The notes under the pieces: generated by a model | The model's input: the letters and a program-made list of their open reading frames with translations, nothing else | Told to the model about the DNA's origin: nothing | Databases searched by the model: none | Part shown: in pieces, positions 43,621 through 56,655 of the stretch | Position numbering within the stretch: position 1 is the stretch's first letter | Layout: each line of letters opens with the position of its first letter | DNA from: Steromphala cineraria | Lineage: Eukaryota; Mollusca; Gastropoda; Trochida; Trochidae | NCBI GenBank assembly: GCA_916613615.1 | Contig: OU744725.1 | Location: 70,614,868 to 70,678,867 of the forward strand | Reading direction: 5' to 3' | DNA: 64,000 nucleotides | Translations under genes and position numbers: made by a program

Positions 43621-46160
43621 TAAATTGATATCCGAGATTTTTCATTATTTGATAGGATAAGCATAGGTCAATTTGAAAATAGTGTAGATGATTTTAGTTT
43701 ATCGCAAAGCCTAGATATTGTCCATATCAATAAACCATGGGGGCGAATAAACATGTACCAGCAAAATGAACAACTGAGTGCAGAACTCACAGCCAGTAGG
43801 TATACATGTATGTCTCCATTCTTCCAGCTGTCAAGGATGTTAAACACTTATAGATCATGTGCTTGCTCACCTGTGGTGTTGCTTCTTTCACCAAGATATT
43901 AACGAAATCAAAACAAATGTCATCATAGGAGCATGGTTTATGGATGAATCACCAAACCTACCCACTCACGATGGAGTACAATAAGGGCACTCTGAATGGC
44001 ATGATTTGGCAGCTGATCATTTGATTTTGCAGGCCTTATTATTGAATGTCTATGCCTTACGCTGGAGCTATCTGTGATCTTTAGCCGCATTTACAGTTTT
44101 CTTTCTTTGAATAGGTAAAGCCATCCTCATGTTAGATGTGCAACAAGTCCTGGTCAATTATACACGTTCAGTACGTTCTGAACAATACAATAAAGCAAAG
44201 ATACCTGCAACGATGAATCAATATCTATAACAACATAATGAGCAAGTTCCAGGTTCAACGAAAACAACATGCAGAAACTTGACAATTTATTCTTGAGGCA
44301 TATTTTGCAAACATTATTACTTCCTACCTTACGAAGATTACAACAATAAAAATTCAACTCAACAAACAGTGTGGTTCGAGAAACATTTCTGAACAATACC
44401 AGGATTACTGCTCGTATAATGTGTGAAAAGCTCCTCACAAGGAACGGAATACGTTCTTCACTATCAGCCGATGGTCCCACTGTACACTTAGTTTGTATCA
44501 GTAACTCAGCACATTACCCCTGTGTGTGATAAGAGTATACTTATCATAACTTTCTACACGATCTACCGAGAGTTGCAAAGACGAATTAAACCTAATTGTT
44601 ACCGACTCTATAAATTGGGATTTACTGGAACATTTATTCAAGCTTCACCTGGCGCCAAACTTGTTATTAAGATTATACACAACAAAATGGGATTTCGCAA
44701 TTAGGACTGTGCTATCCGTACATACAATTTTGATATATTTGACAAATACATACATGCAAAGACAATGTATTGAATATTGAATCTTAACAACATATGTGTC
44801 TTGATTACCATAACGATATCGTTGCATATACTTGTCAAGTCAAGTCATATCTCATAATTCTCGACGTTGTGTCTCATATCTTTCTCGTGTTAGATCCTGC
44901 ATCTAAAGTTGCTTTTTACCTAACAACGATTTTATAGAAAATAATCCTCAATCAACAAATTTCCTAAATAAAGATAAGTTCAAGTCATTCATATTTCAAG
45001 ATATTGATCACATCTTGCAGTCCGATACGAGACTTTTAACAACCTTAAAGGAGTACTTCAAAAATACCATTGCTGTCAATCTTTATCTAGGCATCGTTGA
45101 TAGAAAGCTAAAAGTTTCCTTTCGATTAAGTTGTCCATACAATTCATCTATATTCATTTCAACAGTTATTTAGCACCAACATAATTCCATGTAATAAGCT
45201 GCTCAAATGCGCTTATGGAGATCGTTAGCATCAAGCTCGCGAATGATAAATACCCTCAGTTCAAGTGCATGAGTAAAAGTTGTTTTAGAGAATATTACGA
45301 AAGAAACGTTATATCCCGGTTGACAAGTCAATGGATTTGCTAAGTTGCATGTGTCTTTGGAATATATTTTCAAAATTATCAAAATAGAATACTTGTCATG
45401 TTTTCTTACATTATGTGAGTTGATCGAGGATGTCGATCGTTAAAGAATTCTTTTTAAATCCCAATGTCACTCAACTCAACAGATTAGCATTACAATCGTA
45501 CCTGTCAACTTCAGTAGGTGCATCTCGTAAAATGTAAAACATATCTGTCACCTCTTTAAAATATTGTTTGGCTTTAAGCCTTTAAAGAAGGTTGTCAATT
45601 ATGAGATTATATGAAGTCTGTAATCTCATTTATGAAAAGTGTTTTTGAAGGAATGTTTTACCCTCTTGAATGGTGGGATTCTGGAGCATTCCTAGCTGAT
45701 CGGATGAAGTGCTTCAATCTTCCACTCTCTGTGAAAGGAGCTGAGGGCGTGTTACTTTAGTAATTCACTAGTATAGACTCCGCACTCCATACTCTGTAAG
45801 CATGACAGGAGATTGACGTTTGCTAAGTTCTCTCATTCATTTGTTCATGTCTTACTCCTTGACTCACAATGTTATATACAATCGATGATTGAAAATAAGG
45901 AACATATATTTCATGTTTCTAACCTCAGTAAATCAGATATGTTGTTGGGTACATGTATGTGGATCATTCAATGCTAGCTGAGTGTCTAATCCTTGTCGAT
46001 AACCTATTTCTGAAATCCCATCAACTACAAACTGGTTAAACTCTTCATCGACTCCTACATAACATGCCATGATTTTTGTTATCATAAGGTCAGTGTATTT
46101 ATTTCAAACATGATATGCCGTTTCTTACATAAATTGAAAATATGACATATTGGTGACTCG
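43621..46160. other. No recognised gene
   Basis: Open frames such as 44154-44480 (108 codons, minus) have no domain, no signal peptide followed by a mature region, and no counterpart elsewhere in the window. Confidence 0.45.
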
Positions 46161-46435
46161 GTCTCCTCCATTCCCTCCTCACAGAGGCAGATCAAGTTAT
46201 GAAATGTTGATACAGCCTATGCTATATTACGCCGACGTTGTAGGATAGAATGGGAGATGCCTGATTGGAGGCAATCAAAGTTAGTTGTGCAATCAGCGAC
46301 GCTGTTCTAAAATCATAATTTTCGCTACTGAATAAAGAATGGATTGTGTTGCAATTTTTCCGCCAGGGGAAACTGCCGGAACCCACTGATTGCGGCGTAA
46401 TAGAACAGAGGCTGTATCAATGGGTCTCCTCAGGT
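46161..46435 (+). mobile_element. Second TIR family (AGAGGCAGATCAAGTCATG type), diverged copy
   Basis: Left arm ACAGAGGCAGATCAAGTTAT and ATTACGCCGAC; core GGGAGATGCCTGATTGGAGG and AGTTAGTTGTGCAATCAGCG; then GGGGAAACTGCCGGAA and GCGGCGTAATAGAACAGAGG. The right outer arm is lost. It aligns with the reference copy at 61647-61994. Confidence 0.85.
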
Positions 46436-46730
46436 TGCTGACTTATACTACGTTATAGTACTCAAGGAAATATATGTGAAATACTTCTTGGCGATTGTTT
46501 CTTTGTTTTGAGCAAACGTAGCTGGTTATTGCTTATATTCATAAACACACGACTTTAGGCAAGAGCCTCTCGTACTGCACGTGCATCTCGCTAAAACGTA
46601 CATTCTGGAGCGTCTTTCCAAGCTGACACGACATCGGACATTGTTGGTATGACCTCCATATAAAGAAATAATATTATATGTCACTTCCCAACGATAATAG
46701 TATTTATCAAGATATTAAATAGATAGAGAC

Positions 46731-46875
46731 CATTTCATTGTTTTTGTCGAATATCATTTCTATCTCATCGAGTTGAGTTACGTATTTTGGTCAGTCAGTT
46801 GACGCGAACTGAAAATGATACTTTCTCACTTCACGAGATGAGATAGAAATGATATTCGGCAAAAACAATGACAAA
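46731..46875. repeat. Inverted repeat, about 45-bp arms
   Basis: ATTGTTTTTGTCGAATATCA and TTTCTATCTCATCGAG on the left pair with CGAGATGAGATAGAAATGAT and ATTCGGCAAAAACAAT on the right. The loop holds TGGTCAGTCAGTTGACGCGA, which recurs just outside at about 46967 with one substitution. Confidence 0.8.
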
Positions 46876-48868
46876 GTCTATTTATGTTATAATTTTAAGA
46901 TCATAAAACGCAGTCGGAAGGCCTTTTTTTTCTGTTTGTGATCAATGACAGTCTCTTTATGTAGTTTGGTCAGTCAATTGACGCGAACTGATACAGCGCT
47001 ATGTCGGTGTGACAGATCTCTCGCTTGCAAAAGGTAAAAAGATACATACCGATTAGCATTATAGTCGTGCCTGCGCTCATTAAATGTGGAACAAATTTGC
47101 CACCTCACGTACAATGTATGTTTCTTTAAATGAAAGTTGAATGTGGAAAGGTAGGGATCTTGTTTGGTAAATTGCAGGTTACTTTAAGATGTGAGAATTT
47201 GGCTCGATAGAAAGGCACATGAACACGTGTATTGAGCAAACGAACTAATCAACCTATCGAAAATGTATAGTGACATTTATAAATAAAATCATTCGATACC
47301 ACAGCTTCAAACAATCAATTAAGTATAGCATGGACAACTGATTTTATGAACACGCATTCGCTCAACGTCAGCTTGGCAATTATTGTTATTTCTATTAAAA
47401 AAAATGAAATCAATGTTAAAGGTTATCACATTCATCAACATCATCTCAGTGTAACAGAAGAACTATTTTTTTTATGTTGGTGATCCGACAAAATGAATAA
47501 TTTACAAGCGATTGAACGCAATTCTATACATAAGATATCTTTATGATGTTTGCAAACTCAGTCACAAAGACATGTGTAGAGATAATTTCTTTAATTTACG
47601 TTAAGTGTTCTGTCGGTGAAAGACATTAGTTATTGAAATGCGTTTCTCAAATGTTATTGTAGGAATGGTAAAGCACATGCAAGTAACAGTCTGTATTAGA
47701 ACCGCTATGGACAGGCTATGTTACAATAATGTTGCATTACAGAAATAATAGTTTGTTAAAAGATAGTAAGAAAATTATTTTAATTTTAATCTAATTTGAG
47801 GCTATTGTGGATGTTAAATGATATTTCTTCCTTGAGACATCTAATATCAAATACATAGATTGATTGAAGTCCAAATATTAAAAGAGTCGAATTCTTGTTA
47901 ATTGAATTTGGAATGTCAACTTCAAACGTTTGGTTAATATCTGTACATGTATACTATTTCAGGTCATGTTGAAGGCCCTTGATATTACTCGGAGGGTTTA
48001 CTGCATCACATATGTCCAAAATTTAAAAACCTGTCCGGAATGCAATAACATTTCATATAAAACGTGACACTAAGAAAAATAAATCAGTTCACCGCAAGCA
48101 GTGGTGGATTTTGTGATGGCAGCTAAATAACTTTTACCACCTCCACGAAAGAGGTATCTTTCAATCTTACGTGAGGAGTGGTTGGAAATGTGTAATTGTG
48201 TATACGAGTCATTTTCTTTGATTGAGTCTTTCCTTTACGAAATGGCAGTCTCTTGCGAAATCACCGCCTCCGATAATTTTTGAGAAAAATGTTGTATCAT
48301 TGCACATTCTCTGGATGTAAAGAACATCTATAATATCTTGCAGCGCCAATTATTTTCCGATTTATTTTTTGATAAATTCAAACTATAAGATTCAAGCGAT
48401 ATGCTCCAATCTGACTGGATCAAATAAGGTCATATATGGCCGTGGATGTTATACAAAATAACCGTCACATTATGAAGATAAAACGAATCGTGCCTGCTGA
48501 TTGGACGAAACAAGGTCATGTGAACATAAGAACGATTTTAACAATGTAGCATAGTGATCTCATGAATACATGTATCTTTTTGAAAGTGTGTGATAAGACT
48601 AGATATTCATTTTTGAGTTCAGTAATTTACGAATATGATTTACAAGAAAAACAAGTAAGATGTAGTTCGTAATATTTTCTATAAACTAGTTTTAGTTTAC
48701 TATAACATGAGGGAAGCAGCGTTAATGTGGGCAGAGTTTCGGGCCTGTTGCATAGAGTCAAAACAGTTGTGTTGCAGGCATTGCTGATTATGCGTTTAAT
48801 TTCAATTTCAAGTTTTGTGTCGAAAATAAAAATAAATTTCATAGTCAGAATTTATAAGAAATGGTTTT
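46876..48868. other. No recognised gene
   Basis: Read in six frames without a recognisable protein. No repeat noted apart from the second TTGGTCAGTCA..TTGACGCGAACTGA at 46965-46990. Confidence 0.45.
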
Positions 48869-48970
48869 CATAATGTGTTTGTCCACACACACTGTTTGAA
48901 ACTCGTAAGTTACACTTTTGTTAAACTGGCTGCGCAGACAAGTTATAACTGTGTAGACAAACACATTATG
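48869..48970. repeat. Short inverted repeat
   Basis: CATAATGTGTTTGTCCACACA pairs with TGTGTAGACAAACACATTATG (arms 21 bp, two mismatches), about 60-bp loop. Confidence 0.7.
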
Positions 48971-51900
48971 CAATTCGTTTTTTGATTATGAAGGTTATAT
49001 GAGGGTTTACCAATTATATGAAGAGAACTTGTGACATATTCATGACCCGAAACAGAATTGCACAAACGGTTAACATTTCGCAGATAGATCATGACCTTTC
49101 AGTAAATAAGGGGACGTTCAAACCAAGGAACTCGTACTCCTGTGGCTGCTTTGTGTCGTCAGTTATCAGTTTCAATTCTCTCGTGCATGGCTTCCCCTGC
49201 AGAAAGCATTCATATATTAATTTGATACTTTTCATCCAGATATAATCATGGGAAACCTTAAAGGACAGGTGTTTGCAATACTATCTTAGAAGTGATTAAA
49301 TCAGAGATGCGTCCGTCGAATGCTTGGCTTGACAGGGCAATGTTAGGGAAATGACTCGGATTTAAGAAGCCTTTTATTTTCCAATTTCAAAAACTATTCT
49401 GTGAAATCCTCTTAGTTAACATCCTCTTTATCATTTTTTTCTTAGTTTCATTATCTCCATGATATAAATCTCTGATTCGCATATAAAAAGTGTACGTGAT
49501 TATCATGTATAAAGTCTTTGATGGCTGCTCTTTGCTAATAATCAACATAGTAATGCATGCTAGCAACCTGCGTCTCAATTTCCAATGATTAAAGCGCCTA
49601 ATCAGAAAATAGCTCACAACAGATCCCCCAAAAGGCAAGTTAATACTGTATTTTCTCATCAAAATGATGATCAAATTTTATTTTCGCCGATCATTTTTTC
49701 CATTCATCATTTCATCTTTCAACAATGACTTGCACGATACAAGAGTTTTCTTTTGGGAAATGCAGTAAAGCGATGAAATGTATATTAATACAACCGATAA
49801 AAAGGCATTTATCTATCACTGATTTTGTTTCGTGAAAACTTTTTTCATTGTCAGAAATCAAGACACTGTTTTTTTTATCGAAACATAGACAGAGTCTCAT
49901 TTATCTTTCAAATGGCAACATACATTCAACCGATAACTTTATTATTCTCCAAGAGGGATTACATATAAAGATCGATTTTAACTGAACAATTAGATGTTAC
50001 CCACACATCCTAACACAGACAGCACAACCCCATATATATCATAGTTATCAGCTATACGACACTGATTTCATTTTAATGATGACTGGATGCGTCGCATTGC
50101 GATTCGTTTACAAGTCTTTTAAACATATATTTAGCAAATGACAATACTTTTCGTATGGAATGGTTGGTTCATATATCAAAGCCTCTGTCACGATTCAGTT
50201 GCCAACATTTTGATTTTAGGTCAGCGTCAGCTATTTTGGATTGCATCCAATCAGACTTCTTCAATTCTAGCCCAAAACTCGGCTAATTGGAAGATAGGCT
50301 AGTATATATCAACGTCTTATGAGAGAGGGAGAGAATGTACATGTACAAGTATGTCCCATCTGCAGAAATTGTATTATATGTCTTTGAAGTAAATATGTTG
50401 GTTGCTAACAAAGATTACACCTATCCAAATGAAATTCACGTCCTGTTTCATCGTGCAACATAGACAATACTTTCTGTCGTCATTTCCGGAAATGCTACCA
50501 TGGTTAGAAAAGCAACTCATAAAAAGTCCTTTCACATTTAAAACAAATGTAAAAATTATCTTTCTTAGACAATTTAATTTGGTTGGAAATGAGAATTTGA
50601 AATTGGATATAATTCTAGTTCATGAAAAATTCGAAATTCTCAAAACATTGACATAAACCGTAGTTGTTTTCAATGAAAAAAGGAAAATAAATGCCAAACA
50701 TGTAACTGGGAAGAAGAATAGACAGTTGTTTGTCCGGCCAATAATCACAAAGATCACTTGCAATTCCACGTTGAACTATCATTTACATTATGAACAGAGC
50801 GGTAGAAGTAAAAACAGTAGCAGAAAGATCGATATTTAATCAGAAGAGTTAACGATTATGTGTTTGTACAAGCGATTGCTTTAAACCAAAAACTCGCTTT
50901 TATCAGTGACTGGTGATCTATGGAAAGTTCGTATAATTTACAAATCAATTGGACAATGATGCCATCAGAAGGAAATATGTACATTGTATATTTATATTTA
51001 TTTGCCTATTAATTGTTCTAATTGTAGGATCATCATATCATAAATTAATCATTTATCATTATGTTACATTTAAACTGATTGAAACTGTCAGTATTGATAG
51101 TATAGGATATTTTTTTAAAAATCGAGTGTTTTTATTTTTGTATATTTTTTTACATTTTATGTCAGTTTAGGCCCCACGTTATCACTATGTATGGAAGCGC
51201 GGTGAGTCTAACAACGCAAAATCATTGCCTAGTTTAAACATTCCCGCTGCAAAAGAAAGGTTTTGAGACAACCCATCGATTTCATCACCTTCACAGTTAC
51301 ATAGTATAAAGAAGGCAGGAAACTTGTACCTAGAACTACCTACCCCATCGCCTTTTTCGCCGTCCGCTACGCTAATGGTACATACAATCGAAAAACCTTT
51401 TTGCCAACATGTACATAGATGCTATACCTTTCGATCACCACTCACGAAACCAATAGTTTGTAGTTTTTTCTGCAAATCGAACGAAAGCCGATTTTCACGT
51501 TCAAAGTATCCATCTCGGTACAAATGCAAAGGAAACGATTGAACTCACAATGACAAGTGGGTTTGTAGAATAAAGTTTTACTAACTCCTTGGAAATTGGC
51601 ACTAACACATTTTGAAATTTAAATTCTAAGAATGAAATATATACCAATTTCTGTAAGTTTTTAGAGGGTCAAACATATCATACCTCATCTAAGGAAATAA
51701 GGCATTATCGTAGCTGAAATGACCACGCTATGTTCGTTTTGAATGGCCACTTTTGCTTAATTAATGCCTTACAATTTGTAACAGTTCCCTTGTTAACCTA
51801 AAAACGTGCTACAGCCCCTTTAATATGATACACGACCTTGTGCGGGCAGCTGTTCGTGCTTGTCTGTGAGTTAATGTATGAGATTTCAAAGGTTTAATGA

Positions 51901-52110
51901 GTTGACGAGAGAGGCGGATCAATCACGACAATACAGAGTCAATCTATGTCATGAGCATGCAAGCAGATAAGATGCATTTCCCAGTTGTTAGGGTCGATTT
52001 CACAGTAATTACTGCATGCAAATAGAGCGGCTCGTCAGGATGAGAGTGTAATTTGGTTGCATGGAAACCTTGTTCCTATGTGTTTGTCACTAAGTCTGCC
52101 TAAACCAAGT
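48971..52110. other. No recognised gene; one solitary element end
   Basis: Open frames (49018-49245, 49387-49674, 50402-50656 and others) lack domains. At about 51793-51823, AACGTGCTACAGCCCCTTTA is a lone right terminus of the TTAAAGGGG family with no left partner, the stub of a decayed insertion. Confidence 0.5.
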
Positions 52111-53187
52111 TTATGAATAAATATGGCAATGCCTTATGTCATCGTATCTAAGGAAAGCCTTAAATTCTAGCAGTTGCGTTCTGAACGACTAAATTTGTAA
52201 ATGTTTTATTCGATATAATCTAAAAATCATGAATGAAAATGCGATGACTTATATTGATTACCGTGTTTTGATAGAAAGTATTTTTTAACGATTTCAAGGT
52301 TTCAAGACTTCAATACAAAACGACGAAATTATTTTTTGGAAACTATTATAAATTGAAAGAAAAGATTTACTCTGTCAATTATCACCAACTACAAATGAAA
52401 GTGTTTTACCGATCTATATTGAAATTTAATGTTTTTGAATCAGTGCGGGAAAAAAACACAATACAAAACGACTTTATATATGGCGACATTCGTTTGAGTT
52501 TGTTGGCGTGTTTTTCTTTGAAAGACACTTAAGTATGCATATCATGTTTTGAACAAATACAAATCAATTTGGGTATAACTGATAATTTCAAAAATAACAA
52601 ATACAAATATTTTAGGCGCGACTAATAATTTCCACTAGCGAGGTTTATGAATAAATATGGCAATGCCTTATGTCCTCGTATCTAAGGAAAGCCTTAAATT
52701 CTAGCAGTTGCGTTCTGAACGACTAAATTTGTAAATGTTTTATTCGATATAATCTAAAAATCATGAATGAAAATGCGATGACTTATATTGATTACCGTGT
52801 TTTGATAGAAAGTATTTTTTAACGATTTCAAGGTTTCAAGACTTCAATACAAAACGACGAAATTATTTTTTGGAAGCTATTATAAATTGAATGAAAATAT
52901 TTACTCGGTCAATTATCACCAACAACAAATGAAAGTGTTTTACCGATATATATTGAAATTTAATGTTTTTGAATCAGTGCGGAAAAAAACACAATACAAA
53001 ACGAGCTTCATCAAACTTTATATATGGCGACATTCGTTTGAGTTTGTTGGCGTGTTTTTCTTTGAAAGACACTTAAGTATGCATGTCATGTTTTGAACAA
53101 AATACAAATCAATTTGGGTATAACTGATAATTTCAAAATTGCAAATACAAATATTTTAGGCGCGACTAATAATTTCCACTAGCGAGG
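52111..53187 (+). repeat. Tandem duplication of an about 532-bp unit
   Basis: GTTTATGAATAAATATGGCA starts at about 52111 and again at about 52643. Both units end GGCGCGACTAATAATTTCCA and CTAGCGAG. Differences are few: single substitutions and an about 12-bp stretch (TTCATCAAAC) present only in unit 2. The frame at 52887-53096 is open in unit 2 but not in unit 1, so it is probably not coding. Confidence 0.93.
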
Positions 53188-53369
53188 TTTCTGTGATGTT
53201 TATGTGAATACTATCACTGAAATGTTTAATTCAAAACAGGATTTATTTGGGTATAATTTTACGATTAAAGCAACGAGCAACATCTTTATCATATTGCTAC
53301 ACAAACACCTATCAAGTCATTGAAAGGTGTTCATTGACATTTACATATAACTGAAATTTCTACATATTC

Positions 53370-53722
53370 TAAAGGGGCAGAAGCACGTTTTTCGATAATT
53401 CCATATTCTATATTTTTCACTGATAATTGTAAGTCAATGTTAAATGTATTATTTTGACAGTATCAAAAATCTCATTACACAAGCCAATCATCCATAGTCA
53501 GAGGACAAAGTATGAAGATTCACATACAATCCATTGGCGGGCATTTTGTGTGAACACCTTTAATTCATTGTGTGTAAGAAAAAGGGATCGCATGGCTGAA
53601 CTTTACGTTATGTAATTGAATTATTACTGCTCCATTTAGTTTACATACATTGTCTTTCAATTGGAACCATTAATCATTTTCCTGACATCACCTTAAATAC
53701 CCCCGTGCTACTGCCCCTTTAA
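53370..53722 (+). mobile_element. TTAAAGGGGCAGTAGCACG-family TIR element, full length
   Basis: Left AAAGGGGCAGAAGCACG, right CGTGCTACTGCCCCTTTAA. The interior core is present; a few bases are lost next to the right arm. No ORF. Confidence 0.9.
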
Positions 53723-54307
53723 ATCAGGAAATGTATTTAATACAACAGTGTTCACTCCATACAGGAAATACATTCCGCATATATATACAAAGTGAACATG
53801 TTAGAAATGTCACATGAAAATAAAACCACGCATGTACATATTATGGTTTAATTGTCCACACAATAATTTGTAATTATCCAAAATGCAGTCTTCGAAAATA
53901 CCACTTAAAATACCCAGAAAATTTGCTTCATTCTGAACATACGCATTATTCAAAGCTTGCTTTGCTCAATCAACTGTCCGCTAAATTGCATAATATAATT
54001 GAAATACAATACTATACTATTCTATCATTTGTATAGCGGCAATATCCATCTCAAAGAGCGCTGCTCAAAGGCGCTTTGGTTTTCGCCTGATCACTGGGTA
54101 TGGAAATGATAACAAAACAAGGCGAGAAACGACCATGTAAAACAAGATGCCTATGTCAAGGTTATTACAAATTATACCTTTCAGAACGTCTCGCTTTTCA
54201 AACGAGGACATTTTCCTTTGAACAGTGAAAAACATGTCTGATCTGTCAAGATAATCCGATAACAACGGTATAAGTAATCTATTTCATGTTTTTTAGAGGA
54301 CATGTTA

Positions 54308-54452
54308 CTTCATTATCTCCCCACTGAGGCAGATCAAGTCATGACAGCCTCTGTAGAATGGGAGATGTCTGATTGGAGGCAATCAAAGTTAGTTGTGCAA
54401 TCAGCGACGCTGTTCTAAAATCATCATTTTGGCTACTAAATCATGGCAAAAG
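54308..54452 (+). mobile_element. Second TIR family, left half only
   Basis: ATCTCCCCACTGAGGCAGATCAAGTCATG, in two pieces, then an internal deletion inside the left arm (GACAGCCTCTGTAGAATGG), then the conserved core TGATTGGAGGCAATCAAAGT to GCGACGCTGTTCTAAAATCA. The right half is absent. Confidence 0.85.
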
Positions 54453-56350
54453 CATTTAAGAATTGAGTGTCAGTTTGTGTGTTTGCACTGGAAAATGAAC
54501 GATGTCAAAGCTACATTCAAACTCCTGTGAACCCAGCGAGCTTGCATACAGTTGTAATTGGAAAACAAAACCCAAAATCTATATTGAACTTGACAATGAC
54601 AAGACATTGAGAGCAACTCAAAATTGTTTTAATACAAATTTCAAGAGACCTTTGCATTTCCAAGAATAGTTTGGAACTGCGTGTAGAACTTTGATACTGA
54701 CTTTAACCACCTACAGTGTACCATTCCTGTGTTATTTGAACATCTGTCATGCGCCCACTTCTACATAATGACCCCTTTACAAATATCACCAGAAATGTAT
54801 AGAATTAGTAACGAATTGGTATCTCCTAGCTTCTCGACGGCCTGTCGATGACCTACTTCAAACCACCTGAAGATTTACACCATCCGTCAAAAGCTTCGCA
54901 TTATCTTAAATCAACAAGTCCATTAAGTGTACCAGTTGTATGTTATTTATATAGATTTCACGATTATCAACCAAAGAGTCAAACAAACTTATAGGTTCGG
55001 AGTCACAAATACCCCAAATACATGGTGTTATTCATAGATATTCTCTAGAATAGATTTCAGTCATCTGTTTATGTATTCTGTGAATAGATCTTTTACAGTA
55101 TTTATTCAAAAGCTAGTAAGTAAGGCATTGTAAGATATAGCGCGAAACACTGTATTAGTATAAGTATATATTAAATAAGTATAAGTAATATGTATATATG
55201 GATATAAGTATTTGACAACGATGACATTGGGTACGACCTCATAAATTCATAATATAATTGTGCATTACTCAAGACGTGTCGTCATCGTGAAAAAATCATT
55301 TTTGAGAATCTAAAGGATTGGAAATAAAAAATAATCGATGAATGTTTATGTAATTCAAAACTTTCTCCATTTCAATTTCGCTGACGTTTTCTTGTATCAG
55401 AATTGTTTTTAAAAAATGGCAATTCGAAAACGTGAATAACTCCGGAGAGAAATAACTTTTATAATGAGCTATCTCCTTGATGTAACTAATCCCCGCCTTT
55501 CAAGCAATTGAACGCACCGGATACGAATATGTTTTCTTAAACTAATCAGATTTATCCGTATTCTAAAACTTTAATTACATGTTTTATGTGTTTTTGACAC
55601 ATTGCTTGTACAATAACTGTGACTATGAATGTCTTAATCAATGCTTATACCCATCTTCAGTCTCTTGCTATTCGCTTAATGAAAATTTCCTCTGTTCATC
55701 TTGGTAACTATGAATTTTTCTTTGTTATATATTTCTATGCTCATGTACCACCGTTGGTGGCGTTTTTATGAATACATGAATTTAAATTTGAAATACAAAG
55801 TTAGGGAAATAATGTCAATACACAAAACTATATTATTAATACATCACAATACGTACGGCTATGTTCGCTATACAATAACTGTGTAACTTTTGTATGATGT
55901 TGAAAGAAAGTATTGCAAAACGCTGTATACATTTGAACTCTTAAATGTCTGACAATGAAACCATTGGACAGGTCAATCATTCAAACTGTGCCTCTATTAT
56001 ATACCAGTGGAATTGGGAGGCTGATCTGGAAGTGGTGACAATGTGAAACTCGACTAAAGTGACGGCTAGGTTGCATCGCCCCAGGGAGTTGAGAATGAAA
56101 TAGGTTGGCAGTTAAATGTGGGAAGCTCATCAAATATATACTCCGACGCAAATGTGAACATGTACATAGCAATACTATGTTATTCAAGTGTTACTGTATT
56201 ACACCTCCCTAACAGTGTATCCCTTTATATAGTATTATATGTTTAAAACGATTTCATATCTAACGGTTGATAAATATCATTGAAATAAACTTATACAAAA
56301 ACTTGTGTTAGTTGACAGTGGCTAAACCAATCCCCGTTCATATCAAACGA
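54453..56350. other. No recognised gene
   Basis: Includes an AT-rich stretch with repeated AAGTATA/ATAAGTA near 55155-55215. Small frames only. Confidence 0.45.
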
Positions 56351-56655
56351 CGTGAGGTGAAGTGAGGTTAGGTGATCTGGGCTTTATGGCCGCGCTCAGG
56401 AGTATTACACTTGTATCGCGACTGCTAGTATTATTGCAGGGAGAAAGCCTGCAACACTAGTGTGAATATGCATTGCGGTAAAACCTGCGAGCTTCGGCTG
56501 AAACTAGCGACCATAGGTGGTACTGTTTGCAATTCCGTGTAGTATAGCATCCAAACCTTACTGCGCGTAGAACAGTTCTCTATTTCCAAAATTGCCGAGC
56601 CCCTAGCGGGATTCGAACCACGGACCTACGGATCCAAAGCCGAACGCGCTATCCC
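56351..56655 (-). mobile_element. tRNA-derived SINE, full length, diverged
   Basis: Same layout as 42746-43033, with the B-box GGTTCGAATCC intact on the minus strand near 56608-56618. The 3' domain is changed (GCGGCCATAAAGCCC). This is the most diverged full-length copy. Confidence 0.88.

Noticed and set aside
44154..44480. 108-codon minus-strand frame
   Set aside because: No recognisable domain or paralogue; length is within chance for AT-rich DNA of this size.
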